64,000 bases of DNA from QWQI01 sp964608915 (GTDB taxonomy: Bacteria > Planctomycetota > Planctomycetia > Isosphaerales > Isosphaeraceae): the NCBI GenBank assembly GCA_964608915.1, contig CAZSQA010000026.1, positions 31,909 through 95,908 on the forward strand, given 5' to 3'. Shown piece after piece: positions 35,606 to 44,572 of this stretch. Under the pieces are notes generated by a model. That model ran no database searches, had not been told where the DNA came from, and saw only the letters and a program-made list of their open reading frames with translations. Position 1 is the stretch's first letter. Every line of letters begins with the position of its first letter. The position numbers were made by a program, and so were the translations under genes.

Positions 35606-35635
35606 AATCAGCCGGGATCGCGCTCCCGGCTGATT
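35606..35635 (-). terminator. Rho-independent terminator after the esterase gene
   Basis: AATCAGCCGGGA and TCCCGGCTGATT form a perfect 12-bp stem with a 6-nt loop. On the minus strand TTTCGTT follows. It lies 46 nt past the esterase stop. Confidence 0.8.
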
Positions 35636-35681
35636 CGAATTCATCGATTTGCGAAGGCTCGTCCTGGTGTTCCGGACGTGA

Positions 35682-36749
35682 TCAGGGCTTCGGCACGGGT
35701 GCCTCGAGCGCGGGCTTCGGCGGTGCCGGAGCCTCGATCTTCGGAGCTTCCACTTTCGGCGTTTCTCCGGCCGGGAGCGCTTCAGGCGTTTCCAGGGCCG
35801 GTGTCGGAGGCACTTCCAGGCTCAGGGGCGAAGTCGTTTCCGGTGTCGGTGCGGCGGGAATCGACTCGACTGCCGGCGAGACGCTTTGCGTTTCGATCAT
35901 CGGCTCGGCCGGGATCATCATGTCTACGACCTGGGCGGGTTGCACCGACACGATACCGCCGGTGGCTGTCGACATGGCCGTGTCGGTGATGATCCGGAGA
36001 AGTCCGTTGGTTTCGGCGTTGAGGAGTTCGCTGACGTGGTCGTCATTAGGGATCACGAAGCAGCGGTAAGGCTGTCCGATGTGCGAATTGGCCCACATGA
36101 AGTGCTTCGTCTGGCGTTTGACGACGTCGTAATCATTCTCGGCGTAGATGATCGTCAGCGGCAGGCACACGAGGCGCTTCGTCTTGATCGGGCTGGCGTG
36201 CCAGCCCTGCAGCGGGCCCCAGTTCCGCCAGCGGTTGCCGTAGCGAACGAGCAGGTTGATGTCATAAAGGCCGCTGATGAGCGTAAGGCTGTGGAAGTCG
36301 CCTTCACTCAGCCCTGAACGGCCGTCGGTGAAAAGCATGTACGAGAGATGGGCACCCGCGGAGTGGCCGACCAGGTGAAACTTGTTCGTCGCGATGCCGT
36401 AATTCGCCAGGTTCGCCTGCGACCATCGAATGGCTTCGGCGACGTCGATCAGGTTGCCGGGATAGCGCTGTTCCTGGCCATATTGAGGCACGACGAGATT
36501 GATACCGTAGGCGGCCAGGGCCGTGCCGAGCCGGGTGTAGAGGTTTTTGTCGTGCTTGTACCAGTTGCCGCCGGGCACGTAGAAGACGACCGGGCCGGCG
36601 GTATTTGCGGCGTAGATGTCCAGCAGGTGGCCTTCGCCGTCGAAGGGCACGTCCTTGTAGATCGTCTGTGCCGAGGAGTCGGGTGCAGCGACGCTGAGTC
36701 CGAAAAGGACGGTCGCAAGCAGAACGAGGATGCGACTCAGTAGAGACAT
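35682..36749 (-). CDS. Secreted alpha/beta hydrolase with Pro-rich C-terminal tail
   Basis: The 355-residue protein has signal peptide MSLLSRILVLLATVLFGLSV ending near DSSAQ. The hydrolase fold contains VVFYVPGGNWYKHD (oxyanion region), the nucleophile elbow LVGHSAGAHLSYM (Gly-His-Ser-Ala-Gly), IIYAENDYDVV (likely acid) and NDDHVSELL (likely His), as in BD-FAE/carboxylesterase-type enzymes. The last 80 residues are repetitive Pro/Glu/Ala/Lys (APKIEAP, PKPALEAP) and probably span the periplasm or wall. The ATG at 36749 is chosen because the signal peptide begins there; the frame is open upstream to 36926. Confidence 0.85.
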   Translation of the reverse strand: MSLLSRILVLLATVLFGLSVAAPDSSAQTIYKDVPFDGEGHLLDIYAANTAGPVVFYVPGGNWYKHDKNLYTRLGTALAAYGINLVVPQYGQEQRYPGNLIDVAEAIRWSQANLANYGIATNKFHLVGHSAGAHLSYMLFTDGRSGLSEGDFHSLTLISGLYDINLLVRYGNRWRNWGPLQGWHASPIKTKRLVCLPLTIIYAENDYDVVKRQTKHFMWANSHIGQPYRCFVIPNDDHVSELLNAETNGLLRIITDTAMSTATGGIVSVQPAQVVDMMIPAEPMIETQSVSPAVESIPAAPTPETTSPLSLEVPPTPALETPEALPAGETPKVEAPKIEAPAPPKPALEAPVPKP

Positions 36750-37102
36750 CGGGTGCGGGCTCCCAGGGTGCGAATTCGTGTGTTGCGTACCATTCGACGC
36801 CCGGCGAACCGCCGGCACGTCGCGTCGTATCGATACCGAATCAAGCTTTTCGTTAGCTGAAATATAGCCTGTATTTTGGGAAGTCAAAAAATCGGGCGTG
36901 GCGGTAGAGGAAAAACGCGTGATCATGCAAAAAACGAGCAGGCTCCGGATTCAGGGTAACTCGTCCGGCTCCGCAAGAATCTTCGACATAAGCTCGTCGA
37001 GCTTCATTTCCGCGGCTCGCTCAGCGATCCGCAACCTGGATTTCGCGGATGCCATGGCGATTCAGAACGACGATGACCTTGAGGATGGTCTTTCCGAAAA
37101 TC
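36750..37102. other. Intergenic region upstream of the esterase gene
   Basis: No well-supported gene. A 34-codon frame on the minus strand (36951-37055) reads protein-like but lacks a ribosome binding site. The region is AT-rich near 36860-36880. Confidence 0.4.
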
Positions 37103-37312
37103 TCAGCGGGAAACACGCCTCAATTCCTCCTCGATCAGCGCCGCGACCGGTTCGGAGCCATAAAGTCGAAGAGAAACTCGGAGCTTGAGTTCCCTTTCCT
37201 GCATCTCACCTTGTTCGACTACGATCGAACGGGCGATGGCCGTTCGTGCCAGCTTTTCGTCAGGCGTCATGGCCATCACGCGTTCCATGTACATCTGTTC
37301 GACCGATTTCAT
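37103..37312 (-). CDS. Small conserved-looking charged protein downstream of nadD
   Basis: I do not recognise this 69-residue protein. It begins MKSVEQMYMERVMAMTPDEK and is rich in Glu, Arg and Met, almost wholly helical in appearance and without a membrane segment or cysteine. GGAGG lies 9 nt before the ATG at 37312, and the gene follows nadD by 29 bp on the same strand. Both points support it as a real, co-transcribed gene. Confidence 0.7.
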   Translation of the reverse strand: MKSVEQMYMERVMAMTPDEKLARTAIARSIVVEQGEMQERELKLRVSLRLYGSEPVAALIEEELRRVSR

Positions 37313-37341
37313 GCTTCGGGCCTCCGTCGGCTGTCGTGCCC

Positions 37342-37950
37342 TCAGCCTTTCGGATCGTTCGCCGCTTCGTAAAGCCGGTGTTCTTTCAGATAGACTTCGA
37401 CCGCTCGGGGCACGAGGTATCTCACGCTCCGCCCTTCGGAAACGCGTCGGCGGATGTCGCGTGAAGCGACGCCGACATCGGGCATCGTGACATGATGAAA
37501 AGGCTTCGAGCCTTCCGGCGGCGTGAAGGCACGCAGCACTTCGACCGGCGTACCCGGCCGGTTCACCACCACCAGGCTCGCCAGTTCGCAAATGCGTTCA
37601 GGCTTGCGCCAGCCGGGCAAGTCGGCCAGGCTGTCGGCACCGATCAGGAAGAAAAGTTCGTCCGCCGGCTTCTCGGCCGAGAGCCCTTCGAGGGTTTCGA
37701 AACTGTAATGCGGGCCGGGGCGAGCCAGCTCGATTTCGGAAGCTTCGAAAGCCTCATGCCCGGCGATGGCGAGTTCGACCATTTCCAGCCGGTGTTTCGC
37801 TGAAGTACGCGGCTTGCCCTTGTGGGGCGGTTCGCCTGCGACGACGAACAGGACGCGATCGAGATCACACGCTTCGCGGCAGGATTCCGCAAGAATCAGG
37901 TGGCCGATGTGGATCGGGTCGAACGTACCGCCGAAAATTCCCACTCGCAT
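37342..37950 (-). CDS. nadD: Nicotinate-nucleotide adenylyltransferase
   Basis: The 202-residue enzyme transfers AMP from ATP to nicotinate mononucleotide in NAD synthesis. The nucleotidyltransferase signature GIFGGTFDPIHIGHL is at the N-terminus (HxGH motif), with GADSLADLPGWRKPERI in the middle and VASRDIRRRVSEG taking the place of the usual ISSTxIR motif near the C-terminus. Divergent from priA with about 170 bp between. Confidence 0.95.
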   Translation of the reverse strand: MRVGIFGGTFDPIHIGHLILAESCREACDLDRVLFVVAGEPPHKGKPRTSAKHRLEMVELAIAGHEAFEASEIELARPGPHYSFETLEGLSAEKPADELFFLIGADSLADLPGWRKPERICELASLVVVNRPGTPVEVLRAFTPPEGSKPFHHVTMPDVGVASRDIRRRVSEGRSVRYLVPRAVEVYLKEHRLYEAANDPKG

Positions 37951-38120
37951 CGGGCTTGTCCGTCACTGGAGGCTGTCGATTCGCAAAGACGAAGCGGCGA
38001 TCCCTCAAGATTTCGCCCGCCGTCGCGTCGGTTCGTATCGAATAGGTATAATCGGTCAGATCGGAAATGTCACGAACCACCGCAACCGAAGGCGCGAACC
38101 GGTACCGGCCGGAATCACTC

Positions 38121-40493
38121 ATGAGCATGGAATTGCTTCAGAGCGCCTCGCCCGATGCCGCGGAAGCGGTCTCCGTGGGCGTCGTCCTGAACCGCCCGCT
38201 GGAGACCATGCTGACATACCGGGTGCCTGAGCATCTGCGGCGGCTCATTCGCATCGGCCAGCGTCTGGAGGTGCCACTGGGCCGGGGCAATTCGCCGACG
38301 ACGGCCTATTGCGTCGCGATCGACCCGCCCTGTGACCTGCCAGAGTCGAAGATCAAAAACGTCCTGGCGATCATCGACCCGGAGCCACTCGTCGACGGGC
38401 CCATGCTCGAACTGACGCGCTGGCTGGCCCATTATTATGTGTGCTCATGGGGGCAGACGCTCGAAGCCGTCATCCCGGCCGGTGTCCGCAAGCAGGCCGG
38501 CACGGCCATTCGTACCTGCGTCGCATTGCCGGAACCTTACAGGGAAGCCTCGGCCCGCGAGGCGCTCAAACTGACCGACAAACAGGCCCGCGTGGTCGAA
38601 GTGCTGCTGCATGCGGATCATCCGGTACAGGTGCAGGAAGTCTGCGAGCTGGCCGAGTGTTCGCCGGCTGTCGTCAATGGCATGTGCGTGAAGGGTTTGC
38701 TGATCGCCACCAAGCTGCGCGTGGCCATTGACCGGCGACGAACCTCGGAATCGGGCGAAAAGCACACTGAGGGGATGCCGCCTGAGGCTTTGACAGGCGA
38801 GCAGCGAAGCGTTCTCGAGCGGATCTACGCCGCGATCGCGACGGGGATCGAATCGCCGGGCCAGGGGTTCGCTCCGATCCTGCTGCATGGCGTCACCGGC
38901 AGCGGCAAGACGGAAGTCTATCTTTCGGCCATGGAGCGGGTCGTCGCACAGGGCCGGGAGGCGATCGTGCTGGTGCCGGAAATCAGCCTGACACCGCAAA
39001 CGATCCGCCGGTTTCGCAGCAGGTTCGACCGCGTGGCCGTGCTGCACTCGCATCTTTCGGATGCCGAACGCCATCGGCACTGGGCCTCGATTGCCGAGGG
39101 CGAGATTCAGGTGGTCGTCGGAGCCCGTTCGGCCATTTTCGCACCGTGCCGCAACCTGGGGCTCGTCGTCGTGGACGAAGAACATGAAACTTCGTTCAAG
39201 CAGGACACCGTGCCCCGGTACAACGCGCGCGACGTCGCCGTGAAGCGGGCCCAGCTTCTCGGCATTCCGGCGATTCTCGGCTCGGCGACACCGTCTCTCG
39301 AAACGTGGGGCAATGCCCGGTCCGGCCGGTTCCAGATGCTTTCGCTGCAGAACCGGGTCGAGAATCGCCCGCTGCCGGCCGTCCATCTGATCGACTTGCG
39401 AAACGAAAAGCCCGCGCCCGTGGGGCAGGGGGGCGGCGACACTTCGCCGGTGCTCTCCACGCCACTACTGGACGGCATGAAGCGTGCCCTGGCCGCCGGC
39501 GGGCAGATCATGCTGCTTTTGAACCGGCGTGGCTTCCATACGGTCGTCATGTGCCCGAAGTGCGGGCAGGTGATCAAGTGCGAAAATTGCGATATCTCGT
39601 TGACTCATCACAAGAATCAGCGGCTGCTGGTGTGCCATGCGTGCGATTATCAGGTGCGGCCGCCGGACCGTTGCCCTTCGTGCCGTACCGGGTTGCTGCA
39701 TTATGCCGGCATCGGCACCGAAAGATTGGAACGTGAAGTCCGGGCGGTGTTTCCGAACGAATCGATCCGCCGGATGGACTCCGACACGACTCGCGGAGCC
39801 GACAGTCACGAGCAGATCCTCGCCTCATTTCGCAAGGGCGATGTGCGAATTCTGCTGGGCACGCAGATGATTGCCAAAGGGCTCGATTTTCCGAACGTGA
39901 CCCTCGTCGGCGTGATCTCGGCCGATACGGCGCTTCATCTGCCCGACTTCCGGGCCTCGGAACGGACATTCCAGCTGCTGGCCCAGGTCGCCGGGCGTAC
40001 GGGCCGGGGCGATCGACCCGGTAAAGTTCTGGTGCAGACCTATGCCCCGGATCATCCGGCGATCGAGCTGGCCGCGAAACACGACTACATCGGCTTCACG
40101 AAATTCGAACTTCCCCTGCGCGAGCAATTTGCCCTACCGCCTTACGGCCGCATGGCCCGCCTGATCGCCCGGGGCGAGGAAGATGCCGCCGTGGGCCGGT
40201 ACATGGTCGACGTCGCGGGGCGGATCGAGGCGGAAGCCAAAGCCGTCGCGGCACGTGAGGCCGCCGCAGCCGGCAAACCCGCCCCGCCGTCGGACGAGCC
40301 CGGGACGGTGATCGTTCTGGGGCCTTCGCCGGCACCCGTGGCCCGGATCAAAAATCTGTATCGCCATCACCTTCAGGCCCGGGCCATGACCGCCGCGGCT
40401 CTGCAGACGGTTCTGCACGCCGTTCTACCCGACATTCAGCCGCCTTCGGGCGTCGAACTCGCCATCGACGTCGACCCGGTCAGCATGTTGTGA
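38121..40493 (+). CDS. priA: Primosomal replication restart helicase PriA
   Basis: The 790-residue superfamily 2 helicase restarts stalled replication forks. It has an N-terminal DNA-binding region, Walker A GVTGSGKTEVYL near residue 257, and Walker B-type DEEHETSFKQD near 351. Eight zinc-binding cysteines lie in CPKCGQVIKCENCD and CHACDYQVRPPDRCPSC (about 477-522), and a Gly-rich AGRTGRGDRPGKV helicase motif follows. The ATG at 38121 fits the family start; an upstream ATG at 38067 would add 18 residues. The last 120 residues contain the usual C-terminal domain. Confidence 0.95.
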   Translation: MSMELLQSASPDAAEAVSVGVVLNRPLETMLTYRVPEHLRRLIRIGQRLEVPLGRGNSPTTAYCVAIDPPCDLPESKIKNVLAIIDPEPLVDGPMLELTRWLAHYYVCSWGQTLEAVIPAGVRKQAGTAIRTCVALPEPYREASAREALKLTDKQARVVEVLLHADHPVQVQEVCELAECSPAVVNGMCVKGLLIATKLRVAIDRRRTSESGEKHTEGMPPEALTGEQRSVLERIYAAIATGIESPGQGFAPILLHGVTGSGKTEVYLSAMERVVAQGREAIVLVPEISLTPQTIRRFRSRFDRVAVLHSHLSDAERHRHWASIAEGEIQVVVGARSAIFAPCRNLGLVVVDEEHETSFKQDTVPRYNARDVAVKRAQLLGIPAILGSATPSLETWGNARSGRFQMLSLQNRVENRPLPAVHLIDLRNEKPAPVGQGGGDTSPVLSTPLLDGMKRALAAGGQIMLLLNRRGFHTVVMCPKCGQVIKCENCDISLTHHKNQRLLVCHACDYQVRPPDRCPSCRTGLLHYAGIGTERLEREVRAVFPNESIRRMDSDTTRGADSHEQILASFRKGDVRILLGTQMIAKGLDFPNVTLVGVISADTALHLPDFRASERTFQLLAQVAGRTGRGDRPGKVLVQTYAPDHPAIELAAKHDYIGFTKFELPLREQFALPPYGRMARLIARGEEDAAVGRYMVDVAGRIEAEAKAVAAREAAAAGKPAPPSDEPGTVIVLGPSPAPVARIKNLYRHHLQARAMTAAALQTVLHAVLPDIQPPSGVELAIDVDPVSML

Positions 40494-40607
40494 ATTCGCC
40501 GGGCCGTTGCGGAGATTCGGCTTCGGTCGTTACAATCTGCCTGTCTTTCGAGGTTCGACCGATTCCGCTGGCCCCCCCTTGAGCGTTCTGAACGGAGATC
40601 TTGACTT

Positions 40608-41786
40608 ATGTCCACCGCAGTCGCCCCACGACGACTTTTGCTGGTCGAAGACAGTTCGACGATGCGGCGAATGATCTCCACGCTGCTTGGCGATGAAGGC
40701 TATGTCGTGGACACGGCCGTCGACGGCGTCGACGGTCTGGCCAAGGCCCGGGAAAAGAACCCGGAGTTGATCCTGACCGACTACGAAATGCCCGAGATGG
40801 ACGGCCCGGGCCTGTGCCGGGCCCTGAAGGAAGATCCGCTGCTGCGCACGACGCCCGTGATCATGCTGACCACGCTGGGGGCGACGGACAACAAGCTGAC
40901 GGGTCTGACCGCAGGTGCCGACGACTATATCCAGAAGCCGAAAAGCCCGGACGAGATCCGCGAGCTGTTCGCCCGAATCAAGGCCCGGCTGCGGATCGCC
41001 GACCTTTCGGCCGAACTGGCTGAACGCAATCGTCTTCTGGAATCGGCTCACAAGAAGCTGACGTTCGAACTCGACCTGGCCCGCAAGGTTCAGGCGGCGC
41101 TTATGCCCAAGCCGCCCAAGCCACGTGGTGTACTCAAGTACGCCGTCCGCTACAAGCCGGCCAACCAGCTCGGCGGCGACGTTTATGACTTTTACCGGCT
41201 GGACAAAGAGCGTCTGGGCGTGGTGGTCGCCGACATTTCCGGCCACGGCGTCAATTCGGCCATGCTTTCGGGCATGGTGAAGAGTCTTTCGTCGGCCCTG
41301 TCGATGGCCGTCCTCGAACCCGGCGAACTCATGGCCGGGCTGGACGTTCAGCTGGAAAACTACTTCCCCGATGGCTACTTCTGCACGGGGTTCTACCTGA
41401 TCGCCGACGAAACGACCGGCCTTCTGAGGTATGCCGGCGTCGGTCACCCGCCGGCGATCGTGGTCGGCCCGGACGGCATTCGCACGCTCGATTCGAACCC
41501 CGGCCTGCTGGGCGTCGGCATGGTTGACGGCACTTCCGGCGGGACGGACCGTCTCCAGCCGGGAGAGTCGCTCCTGATCTATACCGACGGCTTGCCAGAT
41601 GCCGCCACGCCTGCCGAGGAAATGTTCGGCCAGCCGAGGATCGAGCAGATTCTGGACGCCAACAAGAACAAGACGCCGGACGAGATCCTGTCGGAAATCG
41701 AGAAGTCCGTCGCCGCGCACGTGCACCCTGGCTCGGCGGCCGACGACATGAACATGGTCCTGATTCAGTTCCCGCCCGAGGCCTGA
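40608..41786 (+). CDS. Receiver-PP2C (SpoIIE/RsbU-type) phosphatase
   Basis: The 392-residue response regulator has a receiver domain (RLLLVEDSSTMRRM; phosphoacceptor Asp58 in LTDYEMPEMDG; Lys110) followed by a coiled coil (about 130-165, DLARKVQAALMPKP) and a PP2C-type phosphatase domain. The metal-binding acids are in GGDVYDFY (near 191-195), DISGHG (209-214) and DDMNMVLIQF at the end. Such proteins dephosphorylate STAS antagonists when their receiver is phosphorylated. The gene next in line encodes a STAS protein, the probable substrate. Confidence 0.93.
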   Translation: MSTAVAPRRLLLVEDSSTMRRMISTLLGDEGYVVDTAVDGVDGLAKAREKNPELILTDYEMPEMDGPGLCRALKEDPLLRTTPVIMLTTLGATDNKLTGLTAGADDYIQKPKSPDEIRELFARIKARLRIADLSAELAERNRLLESAHKKLTFELDLARKVQAALMPKPPKPRGVLKYAVRYKPANQLGGDVYDFYRLDKERLGVVVADISGHGVNSAMLSGMVKSLSSALSMAVLEPGELMAGLDVQLENYFPDGYFCTGFYLIADETTGLLRYAGVGHPPAIVVGPDGIRTLDSNPGLLGVGMVDGTSGGTDRLQPGESLLIYTDGLPDAATPAEEMFGQPRIEQILDANKNKTPDEILSEIEKSVAAHVHPGSAADDMNMVLIQFPPEA

Positions 41787-41794
41787 TTTCCGAA

Positions 41795-41816
41795 CCCTGT
41801 TTGCCGTCAGGGCTTT
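41795..41816 (+). terminator. Weak terminator-like hairpin after the receiver-PP2C gene
   Basis: CCCTG and CAGGG arms with an 8-nt loop are followed by CTTTC, 9 nt past the stop. Short, so it may only reduce transcription into the STAS gene. Confidence 0.35.
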
Positions 41817-41929
41817 CATGAGATACACTCGAATGCGGATGCGAATCCTCATCGCGGATTCGTTCGATTCCGCGTCGCGTTCCGTTCCGATCGACACCAT
41901 GGCCCTCGCTTCTTTCGGTCACCCCTCTC

Positions 41930-42220
41930 ATGAACGCTCAATCCTTGTCGGTCTCCGGGCCGATGACGATTTACGAAGCCAGCGACTGGCGTGAGCAATT
42001 CCTCAACGCCGTGAAACCAGGCTCACCTCTGGAAGTGGATCTACACACCTCCGGGCCGTGGGATATCTCTGGCCTGCAGTTGCTGATTTCGCTGACGCGT
42101 ACGGGCGATCATCTCGAAAGTCCGGTCCGGTTTCTGCTCGTCCCACCAGGCTGTCATGAAATCGCGCGCCGCGCGGGGCTGACGGACTGGCTCAAGAAGC
42201 ATACGATGTCGAACTTGTGA
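41930..42220 (+). CDS. STAS-domain protein
   Basis: The 96-residue single STAS domain has PMTIYEASDWREQFL at the start and WDISGLQLLISLTRTG, where the Ser of Asp-Ile-Ser-Gly is the expected phosphorylation site. It resembles the small STAS proteins located in chemotaxis-type clusters more than the one at 10633. Together with the flanking receiver-PP2C and receiver genes it forms a signalling set in one direction with short gaps (143 and 52 bp). Confidence 0.85.
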   Translation: MNAQSLSVSGPMTIYEASDWREQFLNAVKPGSPLEVDLHTSGPWDISGLQLLISLTRTGDHLESPVRFLLVPPGCHEIARRAGLTDWLKKHTMSNL

Positions 42221-42272
42221 CCGGCCCCGGCTGGGCGTTCGGGGCTGAGTTCGCTTCCCTGAGGACGCGCGA

Positions 42273-42638
42273 ATGGCGGCCGTGATCCTGCATGTCGACG
42301 ACAGCCCGGCGATCCGCGCCTGGGTCGCTAGCGTTCTCAACGACGAACGTCTGCACATCATCTCGGCCTCGGATGGCGTCGAGGCGCTGAACATTCTGGC
42401 GACGACGAGCGTCGACCTCCTCCTGAGCGATCTCGAAATGCCGCGTGTCGACGGGCTCGAACTGGCTCAGGCCGCGCGTAATTTGCCGCAGCATAAATAC
42501 TTGCCGATTCTGATGCTGTCCACCCGCCGCGCCGAGGAACTCCCCGAAAAAAAACGGGCACCGGTGACGGGCTGGATTTCCAAGCCCGTCGATCCGGTGC
42601 TTCTGCGCCGCTGGGTTTTCAGACTGCTACCAGGCTGA
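42273..42638 (+). CDS. Single-domain response regulator (CheY-like)
   Basis: The 121-residue receiver domain has acidic pair Asp9-Asp10 (ILHVDDSPAIR), phosphoacceptor Asp53 in LLLSDLEMPRVDG, Ser/Thr in MLSTRRAEE and conserved Lys in ISKPVDP. With no output domain it acts by protein contact. As cheY is absent from the che operon at 25-32 kb, this is a candidate phosphate acceptor of that CheA. That is an inference from gene content only. Confidence 0.9.
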   Translation: MAAVILHVDDSPAIRAWVASVLNDERLHIISASDGVEALNILATTSVDLLLSDLEMPRVDGLELAQAARNLPQHKYLPILMLSTRRAEELPEKKRAPVTGWISKPVDPVLLRRWVFRLLPG

Positions 42639-42642
42639 GTTC

Positions 42643-42684
42643 GGAAGTCATCGCCTCGGTATTCGAGGAAGATGCGTCACTTCC
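42643..42684. terminator. Bidirectional terminator-like nested hairpin between convergent genes
   Basis: Inner arms CCTCG/CGAGG (42654-42658, 42664-42668) lie within outer arms GGAAGT/ACTTCC (42643-42648, 42679-42684). It fills the 53-bp gap between two converging stop codons. No T-run. Confidence 0.4.
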
Positions 42685-42691
42685 GCAATGC

Positions 42692-43408
42692 TCAGGGCTT
42701 CTTGCCGGAACTCTCCGGCAGGATGGAATCCAGGAACCGGCCGACCGATGTCGATGCCTTTTCTTTGGATTTGTCGACCGTCCGGGCGGCTTTTTCGATC
42801 GAAGAATCGACGGCGGAACCCGCCTGATTCAATTGCTCGGCGGCCTGTTGCGCCGCCTGATTCACGGGGACGACCACTTTCTGGTTCGCCTGGGCCTGCA
42901 TTTCGGCCAGCCGTTTCTGGGCGTCAGTCTGGGTTTTCTGAACTTGTGCCGCGGCTTGCTTTTGTGCGTCGATCACCTGGTTGCGGACCTGGTTCGCCTG
43001 ATTCTGAAGCTGGGCCTGGGTGTTGGCCACGTTGCGGGCCGCCTGATCCTGGGCGCTCGTGATCGACTTCTGCATGCCAGCCTGGGTTTGATCCACGCGC
43101 TGGTTGAACCGGTTCTGCAGGTTATCGAACTTTTGCTGAAGTTCAGGATTCGTGCCGAACGGCGAGTATTGCGCCTGGGAAAGTGCGGCGTCCGTTTTCG
43201 CGCTATTGGCGGACTCGATCACGCCGGGGAGCCCGACGGCCGATTGGGGGTTGTCCGGTACGGCCGCCTTGGTGCTCGCCGTTCCGAATGGCTTTTCGTC
43301 ACCGAGGTTCCGGTTCAGCGAGCTGCATCCGCCGACCGCGATGATCGCCAGCGTGCTGACGACTGCCATGACCTCTTCCGCGTAGCTTTTCGATAGACTG
43401 GAACTCAT
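42692..43408 (-). CDS. Coiled-coil lipoprotein
   Basis: The 238-residue protein has a signal peptide followed by a lipobox-like AVGGC (VVSTLAIIAVGGCSSLNR). From about residue 85 to the end it is a long Gln/Ala-rich helix (AQDQAARNVANTQAQLQNQA and similar), likely a coiled coil reaching from the membrane. The start at 43408 has GGAGG upstream; the frame extends to 43438. I recognise no family. It could be structural, as with Lpp-like or tail-fibre-like coiled coils. Confidence 0.75.
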   Translation of the reverse strand: MSSSLSKSYAEEVMAVVSTLAIIAVGGCSSLNRNLGDEKPFGTASTKAAVPDNPQSAVGLPGVIESANSAKTDAALSQAQYSPFGTNPELQQKFDNLQNRFNQRVDQTQAGMQKSITSAQDQAARNVANTQAQLQNQANQVRNQVIDAQKQAAAQVQKTQTDAQKRLAEMQAQANQKVVVPVNQAAQQAAEQLNQAGSAVDSSIEKAARTVDKSKEKASTSVGRFLDSILPESSGKKP

Positions 43409-43615
43409 CGGGAACGGCCTCCGTGCGTTAGCTCCCAAGTGCCTGCCGGTCGAGACTTTTCCTTAAGTCATCCGAGCCGGGAAGATGTTCGCAGGAAATC
43501 ATGCCAATTTTGCGGATTTCGTCAATGCCGGTTCCGTTTCCTGCCGATGGACATTATTTTGATGTGAGTGAGAACCCTGGGGTATTGTCCGCCAAGACTG
43601 AGGAATCATCACGAA

Positions 43616-44566
43616 GTGTCCGCCCGTCCGAACGAAACGAAAGCTGATGTGGATCTGTCCGTCCGCCTGGGCCGTCTCAGTCTGCGGAATCCCATCCTGG
43701 TCGCATCAGGCACGTTCGGATATGCGCGCGAGATGACCCCGTTCGTGCATCTGCCCGACCTGGGCGGAATCGTTCCCAAGACGGTCACCGCCCGGCCGCG
43801 AGCCGGGAACCCGACACCCCGTATCGTGGAAACTTCAGCCGGCATGCTCAATGCGATCGGCCTGGACAACGACGGGCTCGACCATTTCCTCGAACATCAT
43901 CTGCCCTGGTTGCGAACGGTCGGTACTTCGATCTTCGTGAACATCGCCGGCGAGGACATCGACCAGTTCGTGGCGATGGCCGCGTCGGTCGGTCAGGCCG
44001 AGGGCGTCGCCGCCGTCGAATTGAACATCTCATGCCCGAACGTCAGCCACGGGCTCGATCTCGGCGTCGATCCCGCCTCGATCCGCACGCTCGTCCGGCG
44101 TGTGCGTGAAGTGTGCCCGCACCCGATCGTGGCCAAGCTCACGCCGAACGTGACCGACATCGTCGTTCCGGCCAGCGCCGCTTACGAAGCCGGTGCCGAT
44201 GCCGTGAGCCTCGTCAACACGTTCAAGGGCATGGCCGTCAACTGGCGCAAGAGGCGGCCGATCCTGGCAAACGACATCGGCGGGCTTTCCGGTCCGGCCA
44301 TCAAGCCGCTCGCGCTGAGGATGGTCTGGGAGGTGCATCGTGCTCTGCCCGAACTGCCGATCATCGGCATCGGAGGCATTTCGAATGTCGATGACGTACT
44401 CGAATTTCTGGTCGCCGGGGCCTCGGCAGTGCAGGTGGGTACGGCCACTTTCGCCGACCCGTCAGTCAGCGGCCGGCTGGTCGAAGAACTCGGAAATGCC
44501 CTGAAAGCCGAAGGTCTTGCCGACGTCAAGGGCCTGATCGGCACGCTTCGCTCGAACCGGGGCTGA
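43616..44566 (+). CDS. pyrD: Dihydroorotate dehydrogenase (class 1B type)
   Basis: The 316-residue FMN enzyme oxidises dihydroorotate to orotate. Marks are NPILVASGTFGYAREM at the start, catalytic Cys in LNISCPNVSHG, KLTPNVTDI, LVNTFKGMAVNWRKRRP and IIGIGGISNVDDVLEF. A Cys rather than Ser base and the close match to PyrDB indicate class 1, subtype B, which normally uses a PyrK Fe-S/FAD partner and NAD. No pyrK is adjacent. The chosen start is a GTG with GAGGA 11 nt upstream; another GTG at 43568 would add 16 residues. Converges on the next gene with only 6 bp between stops. Confidence 0.93.
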   Translation: MSARPNETKADVDLSVRLGRLSLRNPILVASGTFGYAREMTPFVHLPDLGGIVPKTVTARPRAGNPTPRIVETSAGMLNAIGLDNDGLDHFLEHHLPWLRTVGTSIFVNIAGEDIDQFVAMAASVGQAEGVAAVELNISCPNVSHGLDLGVDPASIRTLVRRVREVCPHPIVAKLTPNVTDIVVPASAAYEAGADAVSLVNTFKGMAVNWRKRRPILANDIGGLSGPAIKPLALRMVWEVHRALPELPIIGIGGISNVDDVLEFLVAGASAVQVGTATFADPSVSGRLVEELGNALKAEGLADVKGLIGTLRSNRG

Positions 44567-44572
44567 TTGCGT

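Noticed and set aside
36951..37055. A 34-codon minus-strand frame after the 69-residue gene
   Set aside because: Reads plausibly as a helix but has no ribosome binding site; too short to support alone.
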